DNA from: Roseiarcus sp963835955 | GTDB taxonomy: Bacteria; Pseudomonadota; Alphaproteobacteria; Rhizobiales; Beijerinckiaceae | DNA length: 64,000 nucleotides | Direction: 5' to 3' | Assembly (NCBI GenBank): GCA_963835955.1 | Contig: CAWIHZ010000004.1 | Span: forward strand, 372,001 to 436,000 | Shown: positions 16,837 to 26,777 of the stretch, one piece after another | Layout: each line of letters opens with the position of its first letter | Numbering within the stretch: the stretch's first letter is position 1 | The notes under the pieces: generated by a model | What the model was told of the DNA's origin: nothing | Databases searched by the model: none | The model's input: only the letters and a program-made list of their open reading frames with translations | Translations under genes and position numbers: made by a program

Positions 16837-18255
16837 CTATCGCGGCAGCACCGTCGAGCCCATCAACGCTTGGTCGATCGCCGCCGCGCATTGACGGCCC
16901 TCGCGGATCGCCCAGACGACCAGGGACTGTCCTCGCCGCATGTCGCCGCAGGCGTAGACCTTCGGCCGGGTGGAGGCATAGCGCGTAACGTCGGCCGCGA
17001 CATTGCCGCGGGCGTCGAGCGCAACGCCGAGGTCGGTCAGCAGGCCTTCCTTGACCGGCGAAACGAAGCCCATCGCCAGCAAAACCAGTTCCGCCCTCAA
17101 CGTGAATTCCGTTCCCTCGATCGGCTTCATTTTGTCGTCGACGCGCATGCATTTGAGGCCGGTGACGAAGCCGTTCTCGCCCTCGAAAGCGCTCGTCGTT
17201 ACGGCGAAGTCTCGCTCGGCGCCTTCTTCGTGACTCGATGAGGTCCGCAGCTTGAGCGGCCAGTTCGGCCAGGTGACGAGCTTGTCTTCCGCCTTGGGCG
17301 GCATCGGCATGATTTCCAGCTGCGTGACCCTGAGGGCGCCCTGGCGAATTGAGGTGCCAATGCAATCGGAGCCGGTGTCGCCGCCGCCGATCACCACGAC
17401 ATGCTTGCCGCCGGCGAGGATCGGCTCATTGGCGCCGGGCGGCTCGCCGGACACGCGCCGGTTCTGCTGCGGCAGGAAGTCCATGGCGAAGTGCACGCCG
17501 GCGAGATCGCGGCCAGGGACGGGCAGGTCGCGCGACGCCTCGGCGCCGCCGGCGAGGGCGACGGCGTCGTGGCGGTCGACGAGGCTTTCGGCGCTGATCG
17601 TCCTGCCGACATGGGCGTTGTAATGGAACACGACCCCTTCGGCGGCCATCTGTTCGATGCGCCGGTCGACATGGCGTTTTTCCATCTTGAAGTCGGGAAT
17701 GCCATAGCGCAACAGGCCGCCCGCCTTGGCGTTCTTCTCATAGACGTGAACCTCGTGGCCGGCCCGCGCCAGCTGCTGCGCGCAGGCGAGGCCCGCGGGA
17801 CCCGAGCCGACGACAGCGATCGTCTTGCCGGTCGTGCGCTCGGGCGATTCCGGTTTGACCCAGCCTTCCTCGAAGGCCCGGTCGATGATCGCGCATTCGA
17901 TCGTCTTGATCGTCACCGGCGCATCCTGGATATTGAGCGTGCACGACGCCTCGCAGGGCGCAGGACAAATGCGGCCGGTGAATTCCGGGAAATTGTTGGT
18001 CGAGAGCAGATTGCGCGCCGCTTCCCGCCAATCGCCGCGATAGACGAGGTCGTTCCAGTCGGGAATCTGGTTGTTGACCGGGCAGCCGGTGTGACAATAG
18101 GGGATGCCGCAATTCATGCAGCGCGCCGCCTGGTTTCGGGTCAACTCCTCGCTCAGCGGGAGCATGAACTCGCGATAGTGGCGGATTCGGTCCGAGGCCG
18201 GAGCATAGTGCCGGTCCGCGCGATCGATCTCCAAAAAGCCCGTCACCTTGCCCAT
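16837..18255 (-). CDS. gltD: Glutamate synthase small subunit
   Basis: A 472-residue beta subunit of NADPH-dependent glutamate synthase. The N-terminal Cys cluster AARCMNCGIPYCHTGCPVNN supplies ligands for [4Fe-4S] clusters; the FAD loop is VVGSGPAGLACAQQLARAGH and the NADPH loop VVIGGGDTGSDCIGTSIRQG. It passes electrons from NADPH to GltB, which makes two glutamates from glutamine and 2-oxoglutarate. It lies 169 bases upstream of gltB's stop side, that is, downstream or separate in transcription order: gltB is transcribed first, then gltD. Confidence 0.96.
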   Translation of the reverse strand: MGKVTGFLEIDRADRHYAPASDRIRHYREFMLPLSEELTRNQAARCMNCGIPYCHTGCPVNNQIPDWNDLVYRGDWREAARNLLSTNNFPEFTGRICPAPCEASCTLNIQDAPVTIKTIECAIIDRAFEEGWVKPESPERTTGKTIAVVGSGPAGLACAQQLARAGHEVHVYEKNAKAGGLLRYGIPDFKMEKRHVDRRIEQMAAEGVVFHYNAHVGRTISAESLVDRHDAVALAGGAEASRDLPVPGRDLAGVHFAMDFLPQQNRRVSGEPPGANEPILAGGKHVVVIGGGDTGSDCIGTSIRQGALRVTQLEIMPMPPKAEDKLVTWPNWPLKLRTSSSHEEGAERDFAVTTSAFEGENGFVTGLKCMRVDDKMKPIEGTEFTLRAELVLLAMGFVSPVKEGLLTDLGVALDARGNVAADVTRYASTRPKVYACGDMRRGQSLVVWAIREGRQCAAAIDQALMGSTVLPR

Positions 18256-18424
18256 AATGTCAGGTCCCTAACGCGGCTCGGCCCGGCCGGATCAAGCCTG
18301 ACCTTCGCGACCGCCATTTGGCATCGAATTGCCGACTTCACCTAAGGACCTCTCCGACCTGACCGCGCTTCCGCGGCAGGGCCACAGGGCCGGCCGACGA
18401 CGTGAAGAATCGGGTCCACCCCGT

Positions 18425-21400
18425 CTACTCCCCGGCCGCGAGCATCGTCCGCCCGTTCTGCGCCGCAAGCTCGGCCAGCGCGCGTCGATACTCGACCGGC
18501 ATCACCCTGCGAAACTTGGGCAAATAGGCGTCCCAGTTCTCAAGGATATGCCGGGCGCGGGTCGAACCGGTCGCCCGCGCATGGTTGGCGACGAGTTGAT
18601 GAAGGCGCTCGGCGTCAAACCGGCTCATGTCGCGCATCACGTCGACCCGGCCGTGAGCCTCCAGATCGCCCCCCGAGTGAAGATGACGCAGCATCATCTC
18701 TTCCTCTGCCGCCACCGGCTCGAGTTCGACCATCGCCATATTGCAACGCTGGGCGAAGGTTCCAGCCTCGTCGAGAACATAGGCGATGCCGCCGGACATG
18801 CCGGCGGCGAAATTGCGCCCGGTCTCGCCGATGACGACGACAATGCCGCCGGTCATATACTCGCAACCGTGGTCGCCCACGCCCTCGACCACCGCGATGG
18901 CGCCCGAGTTGCGCACGCCGAAGCGCTCGCCGGCCACGCCGCGGAAGTAGCACTCGCCGGCAATCGCTCCGTATAGCACCGTATTCCCGACAATGATCGA
19001 GGCCTCCGGCGTCAGTTTGGCGGCTTCCCGCGGCGGGTAAACGACGACGCGGCCGCCCGACAGGCCCTTGCCGACGTAGTCATTGGCGTCACCCTCCAGC
19101 TCCAGGGTCACGCCCTTGGCGAGAAACGCGCCAAAGCTCTGGCCCGCCGTGCCCTTGAACTTGATGTGGATCGCTTCGTCCCGCAGGCCGGCATGGCCAT
19201 AGCGCCTTGCGATTTCGCCCGACAGCATCGCACCGGCCGAGCGGTCCGAATTGCGGATCGAAAGGTCGAGGCGGACATGTGCGCCACGCTCGATCGCCTC
19301 CTTCGTAGCCGCGATCAGACGCCGGTCGAGCACATGCTCGAGCTGATGGTCCTGCGGGATGCTATGGTAAATCGCATCCCCCGCCCAGGGCGTCGGCTTG
19401 TGGAACAGCTTCGAAAAATCGAGGCCTTGCGCCTTGGCGTGTTCGACCAGCTTCGCCCTATCGAGCATTTGTCGCTGGCCGATCATCTCGTCGAACGTGC
19501 GGTAGCCGAGTTCGGCCATCAGCGCCCTCACATCCTCCGCGACAAAGAAGAAGTAGTTGATGACATGCTCCGGCTTGCCGACGAAGCGCTTGCGCAGGAC
19601 CGGGTCCTGGGTGGCGACGCCGACCGGGCAAGTGTTCAGGTGGCACTTGCGCATCATGATGCAGCCGGCGGCGATCAGCGGCGCGGTGGCGAACCCGAAT
19701 TCGTCCGCGCCCAACAGCGCGCCGATCACCACGTCGCGGCCGGTTCGCACGCCGCCGTCCACCTGAACGGCGATGCGCGATCTGAGACCGTTCATGACCA
19801 GCGTCTGATGCGTCTCGGCGAGGCCAATCTCCCACGGCGAACCGGCGTGCTTGATCGACGTCAGCGGCGAGGCGCCGGTGCCGCCCTCAAAGCCGGAAAT
19901 GGTGACATGGTCCGCCTTGCACTTGGCGACACCGGCCGCGACCGTGCCGACGCCGACCTCGGAGACGAGCTTGACCGAAACCAATGCTTGCGGATTGACG
20001 TTCTTCAGGTCGTAGACGAGCTGCTTCAGGTCCTCGATCGAATAGATGTCGTGATGCGGCGGCGGCGAGATGAGGCCGACGCCCTGCGTCGAGTGGCGCA
20101 CCTTGGCGATCACCGCATCGACCTTGTGGCCTGGGAGCTGCCCGCCTTCGCCGGGCTTCGCGCCCTGCGCCATTTTGATCTGCATCATATCGGAATTGAC
20201 CAGATATTCGGCGGTCACGCCGAAGCGTCCTGAGGCGACCTGCTTGATTGCGCTGCGCATCGAATCGCCATTGGCCATCCGCTTAAAGCGATCGGATTCC
20301 TCGCCGCCCTCGCCGGTGTTGGATTTGCCGCCGATGCGGTTCATCGCGATCGCGAGCGTGGTGTGGGCCTCGCGCGAGATCGAGCCGAAGGACATCGCCC
20401 CGGTTGCAAAGCGCTTGACGATCGACGCCGCCGGCTCGACTTCCGCGAGCGGAACCGGCGCGCGTCCGTCTTCCTCGGCCTTTCTTATGCGGAAGAGGCC
20501 GCGAATGGTCAGGAACTGGTCGCTCTGTTCGTTGAGCGCCTTGGCGAAGGCGTCGTAGCGGTCACGCGCATTGACGCGCACGGCGTGCTGCAACAAGGAA
20601 ACCGTCTGCGGCGTCCAGTCGTGCGCCTCGCCGCGCACCCGATAGGCGTATTCGCCGCCGACTTCGAGCGAGGTGCGCAGGACCGGAGACTCGCCGAACG
20701 CGTCAGCGTGACGGCGCTGCGTCTCCCCGGCGATTTCCGCCAGTCCTGCGCCTTCGATCGAGGTCGCGGTGCCGAAGAAGAATTCGTCGACGAACGCTTG
20801 CGAAAGTCCGACGGCGTCGAAGATCTGAGCGCCGCAGTACGACTGATAGGTCGAGATGCCCATCTTCGACATGACCTTCAACAGGCCCTTGTCGACCGAC
20901 TTGATGAAACGCTTGACGACCTCGTAGCCGCTGATCGGCTCCGGCAGGTCCTTGGCCATAGCCGTCAGCGTCTCAAAGGCGAGATAGGGGTTGATCGCCT
21001 CCGCGCCATAGCCGGCCAGACAGGCGAAATGATGGATTTCGCGCGCTTCGCCGGTCTCGACGACGAGACCGACCGAGGTGCGCAAGCCCTTGCGAATGAG
21101 ATGGCGATGGACTGCGGCTGTCGCCAGAAGCGCCGGAATCGGGATGCGGTCCGGACCGACCATGCGGTCGGAGAGAATGATGATGTTGTAACGGCCATGC
21201 ACGGCGGCTTCCGCGCGCAGGCAAAGGCGCCGCAGCGCCTCGTCCATGCTTCCGGCGCCGTTCTTGACCGCATAAGTGATGTCGAGCGTCCGGGTGTCGA
21301 ACGAATCCTCGAAGTGACCGATGCAGCGGATCTTCTCGAGATCCTCGTTGGTCAGGATCGGCTGGCGCACCTCGAGCCGCTTGCGGCGCGCCGCGCCTGC

Positions 21401-23143
21401 GAGATCGAACAGGTTCGGCCGCGGCCCGATGAAGGAAACCAGGCTCATCACCAGTTCCTCGCGAATTGGGTCGATCGGCGGGTTGGTCACCTGCGCGAAG
21501 TTCTGCTTGAAATAGGTGTAGAGCAGCTTCGACTTCGACGACAGCGCGGAGATCGGCGTGTCCGTGCCCATCGAGCCGACCGCTTCCTGCCCGGTGGTCG
21601 CCATCGGCGAGAGCAGGAACGCGAGATCTTCCTGCGTATAGCCGAAGGCCTGCTGGCGATCGAGCAACGAGACGTCGGTGCGCGACGCGCGCGGCTCGAC
21701 GGGATTGAGCTCCTCGAGCACGATCTGGGTGGTCTCGAGCCAAGCGCTGTAGGGGTTGGCGGACGACAGCGTCTGCTTGATTTCGGCGTCGGAAACGATG
21801 CGGTGCTCGGCGAGATCGACGAGCAGCATCTTGCCCGGCTGCAGACGCCACTTGGCGACGATCGTCTCCTCCGGCACGGGCAGAACGCCCATTTCGGAGG
21901 CGAGCACGACGAGGTCGTCGTCGGTGACGAAATAGCGGGCGGGTCTGAGGCCGTTGCGGTCGAGCGTCGCCCCGATCTGGCGCCCATCAGTGAATGCGAC
22001 CGCCGCCGGTCCATCCCAAGGCTCCATCAACGCCGCGTGATATTCGTAAAAGGCGCGCCGCTCTTCGTTCATCAGCGGATTGCCGGCCCACGCTTCCGGG
22101 ATCAGCATCATCATCGCGTGGCAGAGCGAATACCCCCCCTGGACCAGGAACTCGAGCGCGTTGTCGAAACAGGCGGTGTCCGACTGGCCCTCGTAGGAGA
22201 TCGGCCACAGCTTGGAGATGTCGGCGCCGAACAACTCGGACACGACGCTCGCCTGACGCGCCGCCATCCAGTTGACGTTGCCTCGAAGCGTGTTGATCTC
22301 GCCGTTATGGGCGACCATGCGGTAGGGATGCGCGAGGCGCCAGGAGGGGAAAGTGTTGGTCGCGAATCGCTGATGGACAAGCGCCAGCGCGGTCTCGAAG
22401 CGCGGGTCGAGGAGATCGCGGTAGTAGGGCGCGAGTTGGGGGGCGAGCACCATGCCCTTGTAGACAATGGTGCGGGCCGACATCGAGACGGGGTAGTATT
22501 CCGAGACTTCCGGATCGCCGATCGCATAGACCCGATTGGAGACGACCTTGCGCACGATGAAGAGCCGGCGCTCGAAGTCATCGTCGCTGGCGAGGCCCGG
22601 CGCGCGGCCGACGAAAATCTGCTGCATCTTCGGCTCGACCGCCCTCACGCGCTCGCCGAGTCCAGAATTGTCGGTCGGCGTGTCGCGCCAGCCAAGCACA
22701 ATCAGACCTTCAGCGGCGACGACCTCCTCAACGATCTCGCGCACTTGCTGGCGCGCGGCGGCGGCGCGCGGCATGAAGAACTGACCGATCGCATAGTCGC
22801 CTGGCCCAGGGAGGTCGAAGCCGAGCCTGGCGCACTCCGGCGCGAAAAACCCGTGCGGGATCTGCGCAAGAACTCCGCAGCCGTCGCCCAGCGCCGGATC
22901 AGCCCCGACAGCGCCGCGATGGTCGAGATTGACCAGGATCTGCAGACCTTTTTCGAGGATGTCGTGCGACTTGCGGTTCTTCATGTGCGCCACGAAGCCG
23001 ACGCCGCAGGAATCGTGCTCCCTGGCCGGGTCGTAAAGGCCTTCGGCGCGAGGCGTCAGCGGGTCCGCCCCAACGGAAACGCGCCTTGCAGACGCCGGCC
23101 CGGCGCCCATCTTGTCGGAGATCGATTGGGTTATCGCGTTCAT
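18425..23143 (-). CDS. gltB: Glutamate synthase large subunit
   Basis: A 1572-residue alpha subunit of glutamate synthase. A propeptide of 45 residues precedes the catalytic Cys46 (EHDSCGVGFVAH) of the glutaminase domain; the central synthase domain binds FMN; the [3Fe-4S] ligands lie in AAGCIMMRKCHLNTCPVGVA; the C-terminal beta-helix has repeated G-x-x-G-x-x-x-G turns. Length is normal. ATG 23143 is used because it is preceded by GGAGCGGAGAA; the open frame starts six codons earlier. It heads the gltB-gltD unit for nitrogen assimilation. Confidence 0.97.
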   Translation of the reverse strand: MNAITQSISDKMGAGPASARRVSVGADPLTPRAEGLYDPAREHDSCGVGFVAHMKNRKSHDILEKGLQILVNLDHRGAVGADPALGDGCGVLAQIPHGFFAPECARLGFDLPGPGDYAIGQFFMPRAAAARQQVREIVEEVVAAEGLIVLGWRDTPTDNSGLGERVRAVEPKMQQIFVGRAPGLASDDDFERRLFIVRKVVSNRVYAIGDPEVSEYYPVSMSARTIVYKGMVLAPQLAPYYRDLLDPRFETALALVHQRFATNTFPSWRLAHPYRMVAHNGEINTLRGNVNWMAARQASVVSELFGADISKLWPISYEGQSDTACFDNALEFLVQGGYSLCHAMMMLIPEAWAGNPLMNEERRAFYEYHAALMEPWDGPAAVAFTDGRQIGATLDRNGLRPARYFVTDDDLVVLASEMGVLPVPEETIVAKWRLQPGKMLLVDLAEHRIVSDAEIKQTLSSANPYSAWLETTQIVLEELNPVEPRASRTDVSLLDRQQAFGYTQEDLAFLLSPMATTGQEAVGSMGTDTPISALSSKSKLLYTYFKQNFAQVTNPPIDPIREELVMSLVSFIGPRPNLFDLAGAARRKRLEVRQPILTNEDLEKIRCIGHFEDSFDTRTLDITYAVKNGAGSMDEALRRLCLRAEAAVHGRYNIIILSDRMVGPDRIPIPALLATAAVHRHLIRKGLRTSVGLVVETGEAREIHHFACLAGYGAEAINPYLAFETLTAMAKDLPEPISGYEVVKRFIKSVDKGLLKVMSKMGISTYQSYCGAQIFDAVGLSQAFVDEFFFGTATSIEGAGLAEIAGETQRRHADAFGESPVLRTSLEVGGEYAYRVRGEAHDWTPQTVSLLQHAVRVNARDRYDAFAKALNEQSDQFLTIRGLFRIRKAEEDGRAPVPLAEVEPAASIVKRFATGAMSFGSISREAHTTLAIAMNRIGGKSNTGEGGEESDRFKRMANGDSMRSAIKQVASGRFGVTAEYLVNSDMMQIKMAQGAKPGEGGQLPGHKVDAVIAKVRHSTQGVGLISPPPHHDIYSIEDLKQLVYDLKNVNPQALVSVKLVSEVGVGTVAAGVAKCKADHVTISGFEGGTGASPLTSIKHAGSPWEIGLAETHQTLVMNGLRSRIAVQVDGGVRTGRDVVIGALLGADEFGFATAPLIAAGCIMMRKCHLNTCPVGVATQDPVLRKRFVGKPEHVINYFFFVAEDVRALMAELGYRTFDEMIGQRQMLDRAKLVEHAKAQGLDFSKLFHKPTPWAGDAIYHSIPQDHQLEHVLDRRLIAATKEAIERGAHVRLDLSIRNSDRSAGAMLSGEIARRYGHAGLRDEAIHIKFKGTAGQSFGAFLAKGVTLELEGDANDYVGKGLSGGRVVVYPPREAAKLTPEASIIVGNTVLYGAIAGECYFRGVAGERFGVRNSGAIAVVEGVGDHGCEYMTGGIVVVIGETGRNFAAGMSGGIAYVLDEAGTFAQRCNMAMVELEPVAAEEEMMLRHLHSGGDLEAHGRVDVMRDMSRFDAERLHQLVANHARATGSTRARHILENWDAYLPKFRRVMPVEYRRALAELAAQNGRTMLAAGE

Positions 23144-23516
23144 TTCTCCGCTCCCCCGCACAGTCGCGATCCTCAGGCGACTGCTTTTTTCCAGATTTTT
23201 GAAGGCGTATAGTGGACTTGAAACGGCTGCGCCGAACGCAACCCAAAGGCTTTATGCGTCGGATTTTTTTCGATCCGTTTTCGTCGTTCGATACGACAAC
23301 GCCGCGCCCCCATTCAGCTGCCCGCGCTGAAGAATTAACCTCGAGCGCCCAAAAAATGGTCAGCAAACCTGTCCTATCTTTGACCATGCCAGAAACAGGG
23401 CGCTGACACAAGCGGGGGGGCCGAGTTTTTTTGGCGGAGCGATCTTGCCGCGCCGGTGAATTGCCAATGCGCCTCCGGTTGAGGCAACTTGGCGGTTCAA
23501 TTCGATCGAGGCTCAG
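23144..23516. other. Divergent intergenic region gltB / threonine aldolase
   Basis: These 373 bp include an AT-richer part around 23190-23400 and should hold the gltB promoter. No gene, RNA or clear operator is seen. Confidence 0.45.
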
Positions 23517-24638
23517 ATGAATTTCGCGAGCGACAACGGCGCTGGCGTCGCGCCGGAAATTCTGGAAGCGATCGCCTCGTCGTCGCGAGTCAACGCGCCC
23601 GCCTATGGAGAGGACGAGTACACGGCGCGGGCGCAAGCGCGGTTGAGCGAAATCTTCGAGACCAAAGTCGCGGCCTTCCTGGTCGCGACCGGCACGGCCG
23701 CGAACGCGCTCGCGCTGTCGGCGCTGGCCAAGCCGTGGGACGCCGTATTCTGCCACGAAGAGGCGCACATCCACGACGACGAATGCGGCGCGCCCGAACT
23801 TTTCACCGGCGGGGCGAAGCTGGTGGGGATCGCGGGGGAGGGCGGCAAGATTACGCCCGGAGCGCTGCGGGATACGCTCGAACGCTTCCCGCGGGGGCTG
23901 GTGAAGTCGCCGCAGCCGGGCGCGGTGTCGCTGTCGCAGGCGAGCGAAGCGGGGACGGTCTATCGCGTCGGTGAAATCGAGGAGGTCTGCGCCGTCGCCA
24001 GATCGGCGGGGATCAGCGTCCACATGGACGGGGCGCGGTTCGCCAACGCGGTTGCATCGTGCGGATGCTCGCCAGCCGAGATGACATGGCGGGCTGGGGT
24101 CGACGCCCTCTCCTTCGGCGCAACGAAGAATGGCGCGCTCGCCTGCGAAGCGGTCGTCTTCTTCGATCTCGCGCGCGCCGAGGATTTCGCGTATCGGCGC
24201 AAGCGCGGCGGGCATACGATGTCGAAAGGACGATTTCTCGGCGCGCAGATGGAGGCCTATTTGAAGGACGACCTTTGGCTTCGGCTCGCAAAGCGCGCCA
24301 ACGCCTCGGCGCGGCGGCTCAGCGAGCGGCTCGCAGCCGCGCCCGGCGTCCGGCTCGCCTGGCCGACCGACGCCAACGAGGTGTTTGTCGTGGCCCCGGG
24401 GGCGACCGTCGTCGGATGGCGCGCCGCGGGCGCGCGGCTCCATGATTGGAGCACCCGGTCGTTGTCGGCGGATCGGGCGCCCCGCCCGGGCGAAACGCTG
24501 GCGCAACTCGTGACGTCGTTCGAAACGCGGCCGGACGAGATCGATCGGGTGGTCAGCCTCTGCGCCAGGCCCGCCGTGACCGCGCCGCAATTGTCGCGAC
24601 AGATCCCTCCGGACAATTCGCGAGCGAGGGCGCCATGA
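23517..24638 (+). CDS. ltaE: Low-specificity L-threonine aldolase-like PLP enzyme
   Basis: A 373-residue fold-type I PLP enzyme that cleaves threonine or allo-threonine to glycine and acetaldehyde. MNFASDNGAGVAPEILEAI is the typical N terminus (FxSDNxxGxxPEI); FCHEEAHIHDDECGAPEL stacks on the cofactor; Lys204 in ALSFGATKNGALACEAVVFF is the Schiff-base lysine; HMDGARFANA holds the conserved Asp. The stop overlaps the ATG of the next gene (ATGA), so the two are translationally coupled. Confidence 0.9.
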   Translation: MNFASDNGAGVAPEILEAIASSSRVNAPAYGEDEYTARAQARLSEIFETKVAAFLVATGTAANALALSALAKPWDAVFCHEEAHIHDDECGAPELFTGGAKLVGIAGEGGKITPGALRDTLERFPRGLVKSPQPGAVSLSQASEAGTVYRVGEIEEVCAVARSAGISVHMDGARFANAVASCGCSPAEMTWRAGVDALSFGATKNGALACEAVVFFDLARAEDFAYRRKRGGHTMSKGRFLGAQMEAYLKDDLWLRLAKRANASARRLSERLAAAPGVRLAWPTDANEVFVVAPGATVVGWRAAGARLHDWSTRSLSADRAPRPGETLAQLVTSFETRPDEIDRVVSLCARPAVTAPQLSRQIPPDNSRARAP

Positions 24639-25501
24639 CCGGCAGCTTCAACGGGAAACTGGGCCGGTGGATGGCCCGCTCGGCGTTCGGCGCCTTTCTG
24701 GCGTTGGCTGTCGTCCCAGCGGCGCAGGCGCAATGGCTTTTGCCCCTCGGCGCGGCGTCCCCTGGCGAGATCGTGCAAAGGCTGCAGGCGCAGGGCTATC
24801 GGCTGACCGGGCCGCTCTATCGGCGAAATTCGGTCTATCTCGCCGACGTGATCGCCGGCCCCGCTGGCCGCGAGCGGCTGATTATCGATGCGTGGAGCGG
24901 GGAAATCCTCCAACGCTTCGTCGTGCGTCGCGGACACTGGCGGCGGGGTTTCGGCGGGGAATTCGCCGAGCCGATGGCGCCCGGCGTTTTCGGACCGCCG
25001 CCAGCGAGCGATTTTTCGGATGATCGTCCGGCCCGCGCCTCGGAACAGCGGAACACGCCTCGAGCCACGCCCAGACCCACGGCGGCGAGCCGTCAGCCGC
25101 CCGAGACCGCTCCGGCGGCGGGCGCGACCTCGCCCGAAAAGCCGCGGGACGCAGAGATCAATCCGGGCGCGCCCGCGCCAGCTCCTCTAGTCTCTCCGCC
25201 GGCCGCGGCCGCGTCGGCCGCGCCCTCGGAAGCGGTGAGCCCGAATGCGCCGTCGAGCGCCTCTTCATCGGCCGAGACCAAGGCCGCCGCTCCGCCCCCT
25301 CCGGCAGTCACAGCGAAGACTCCAAACGCCGACGCGGCCGCCGCCGCCAGGCTCGAAACCAAACCGGCGCCGAGCGGGGCCTCGGCCCGGACTGAGGCGC
25401 AGTCCGCACAAGCGGCCTCGCGACCGCCGGCCCCGGTTCCGTTTCCGAAGTCAAAAGGCAAATCGAAGGTGAACGACGTTCCGGTCATGCCGCTCGATTA
25501 G
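24635..25501 (+). CDS. Secreted PepSY-like protein with disordered Ala/Pro-rich tail
   Basis: A 288-residue protein starting at the ATG that overlaps the ltaE stop. Residues 1-33 form a signal peptide ending VVPAAQAQ. Residues about 40-95 (GEIVQRLQAQGYRLTGPLYR, LIIDAWSGEILQRF) resemble a PepSY-type fold, as in many short Hyphomicrobiales envelope proteins. From about residue 120 on the sequence is Ala/Pro/Ser-rich with low complexity and a basic C terminus. Function is unknown; periplasmic location is likely. Confidence 0.65.
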   Translation: MTGSFNGKLGRWMARSAFGAFLALAVVPAAQAQWLLPLGAASPGEIVQRLQAQGYRLTGPLYRRNSVYLADVIAGPAGRERLIIDAWSGEILQRFVVRRGHWRRGFGGEFAEPMAPGVFGPPPASDFSDDRPARASEQRNTPRATPRPTAASRQPPETAPAAGATSPEKPRDAEINPGAPAPAPLVSPPAAAASAAPSEAVSPNAPSSASSSAETKAAAPPPPAVTAKTPNADAAAAARLETKPAPSGASARTEAQSAQAASRPPAPVPFPKSKGKSKVNDVPVMPLD

Positions 25502-25528
25502 ACAAAAAGGGCGCCCGGAAGGGCGCCC
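25502..25528 (-). terminator. Rho-independent terminator of hsp20 (possibly bidirectional)
   Basis: GGGCGCCC (25509-25516), loop GGAA, GGGCGCCC (25521-25528). On the minus strand the hairpin is followed by CTTTTTG, a proper U-tract, 31 bases after the hsp20 stop. On the plus strand only a short T run follows, so it may also end the upstream gene weakly. Confidence 0.75.
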
Positions 25529-25558
25529 ATTTGCAGACGGCCACCGGGGCCGTCGATG

Positions 25559-26044
25559 TTACGCCGCCTGCTTGTCGGCAGACGTCTCAACCGCCTTGAC
25601 GCCGACCGGCTTGGCGCCGTTGATGGCGATGGCGCGCGGCTTCTGCGCTTCCGGCACCTCTCGCACCAGATCGATATGGAGCAATCCGTTCTCGCTGGTC
25701 GCGCCGGTCGCAACAACGTGATCGGCAAGCTGGAATCTGCGCTCAAAGGCTCGAGCGGCGATGCCCTGATAGACGACTTCGCGCTTCTCGTGGCTCTTGC
25801 CGGCCTGCTCCTTCGAACCGCGCACGGTCAGCGTGTTCTCTCGGGTCTCGACCGACAACTCGTTCTCGCCGAAGCCGGCGACCGCGAGCGTGATGCGATA
25901 GGCGTTTTCGCCGGTTCGCTCGATATTGTAGGGCGGGTAGGTTGGAGCGTTCTGTTCGGCGCCAGCGACTTTGTCCAGCATCGAAAACAGGCGATCGAAC
26001 CCAACGGTGGAACGATAGAATGGCGAAAGATCGTAGTTCAACAT
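25559..26044 (-). CDS. Small heat-shock protein Hsp20/IbpA family
   Basis: A 161-residue alpha-crystallin-domain chaperone. MLNYDLSPFYRSTVGFDRLF is the IbpA-type N terminus; the crystallin domain runs from about PPYNIERTGENAYRITLAVA to FERRFQLADHVVATGATSEN, with the GLLHIDL beta strand at its end. Two ATGs are available; AGGAGG lies eight bases before the second (26044) and only two before the first (26050), so the second is chosen. A sigma-32-like promoter lies about 100 bp upstream. It binds unfolded proteins during stress. Confidence 0.92.
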   Translation of the reverse strand: MLNYDLSPFYRSTVGFDRLFSMLDKVAGAEQNAPTYPPYNIERTGENAYRITLAVAGFGENELSVETRENTLTVRGSKEQAGKSHEKREVVYQGIAARAFERRFQLADHVVATGATSENGLLHIDLVREVPEAQKPRAIAINGAKPVGVKAVETSADKQAA

Positions 26045-26139
26045 AAACATATCCTCCTAGTTGAAGCGACATGGCGGCCCGCGCGCCTTCCTCAGGCCGC
26101 GCTCACCGCTTGCGGTTCCCATGGACCCCGCATTCATGA

Positions 26140-26167
26140 ATTTTGGGCGAGGCTGCTGAAATTCAAG
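26140..26167 (-). promoter_or_regulatory. RpoH (sigma-32)-type promoter of hsp20
   Basis: On the minus strand CTTGAAT, 13 bases, then CCCAAAAT. This agrees with the heat-shock sigma consensus (CTTGAAA, about 11-15 bases, CCCATnT) except in the -10 end. The transcribed leader to the start codon would be about 90 nt. Confidence 0.55.
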
Positions 26168-26302
26168 TGGGAAGGGGCGCATTCCGCCACAAAAAGCGCA
26201 AGCTCTGCAACGATAGGGCGCTATATCGGGCGGCCAGACGCGACTCGCGCATAACGCAGTTGCCGAAAGGCGCGCCCCGTTCGCCTACGAGGGTTGAATC
26301 GG

Positions 26303-26764
26303 ATGAAGAAGTCAGTGCTTTGGGCGGCGGTCGGCGCGGCCGCGCTATGTTTCGCCGCCGGGGCTTTCGCCGCCGGGCCTCAGAGCGAAGAGGACAAGGG
26401 TCCGCCCAAACCGCTGCCGCCGCAGCAGAAGAATTTTCCGCTCGACGAGACCTGGTCGCTGCGCGAGCTCGACGGCAAACCCGTTCCCGACGATCTCGAC
26501 GTCAGCCTGAAGATCGATGGCGCATTGCGCGGCTCCGGCTATACCGGCTGCAATTCATGGTCGGCGACCATGTATCCGGTCAAGGACCAGCATCTGGCTG
26601 TCGGTCCGTTCGCGCTGACCAAAAAGCAGTGCTCCAAGGACCTTATGGCGCTGGAATTCAAATTCCTCTCTGGTCTTCTCGGCAACCCGTCCTGGGACCT
26701 CGTCAACGGCGATCTGGTGATCAAGGGGCCGCGCGGTTCGATGCGGCTTGCGCGTTCGCTTTGA
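26303..26764 (+). CDS. META-domain secreted protein (HslJ-like)
   Basis: A 153-residue protein. Residues 1-24 are a signal peptide (MKKSVLWAAVGAAALCFAAG...FA). The META domain follows: WSLRELDGKPVPDDLDVSLK, GSGYTGCNSWSATMYPV with the conserved GxxGCNxxx motif, and FKFLSGLLGNPSWDLVNGDL. Such proteins (HslJ in E. coli) are envelope proteins linked to heat or novobiocin tolerance. ATG 26303 is preferred to TTG 26294 because the GAGGG box sits nine bases before it. Confidence 0.82.
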   Translation: MKKSVLWAAVGAAALCFAAGAFAAGPQSEEDKGPPKPLPPQQKNFPLDETWSLRELDGKPVPDDLDVSLKIDGALRGSGYTGCNSWSATMYPVKDQHLAVGPFALTKKQCSKDLMALEFKFLSGLLGNPSWDLVNGDLVIKGPRGSMRLARSL

Positions 26765-26777
26765 GGGCCGTTCGCGA

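Noticed and set aside
20363..23212. 949-codon open frame on the plus strand
   Set aside because: It lies fully antisense to gltB, is very Arg/Asp/His/Gly-rich, and has no family features: a GC-rich shadow frame.
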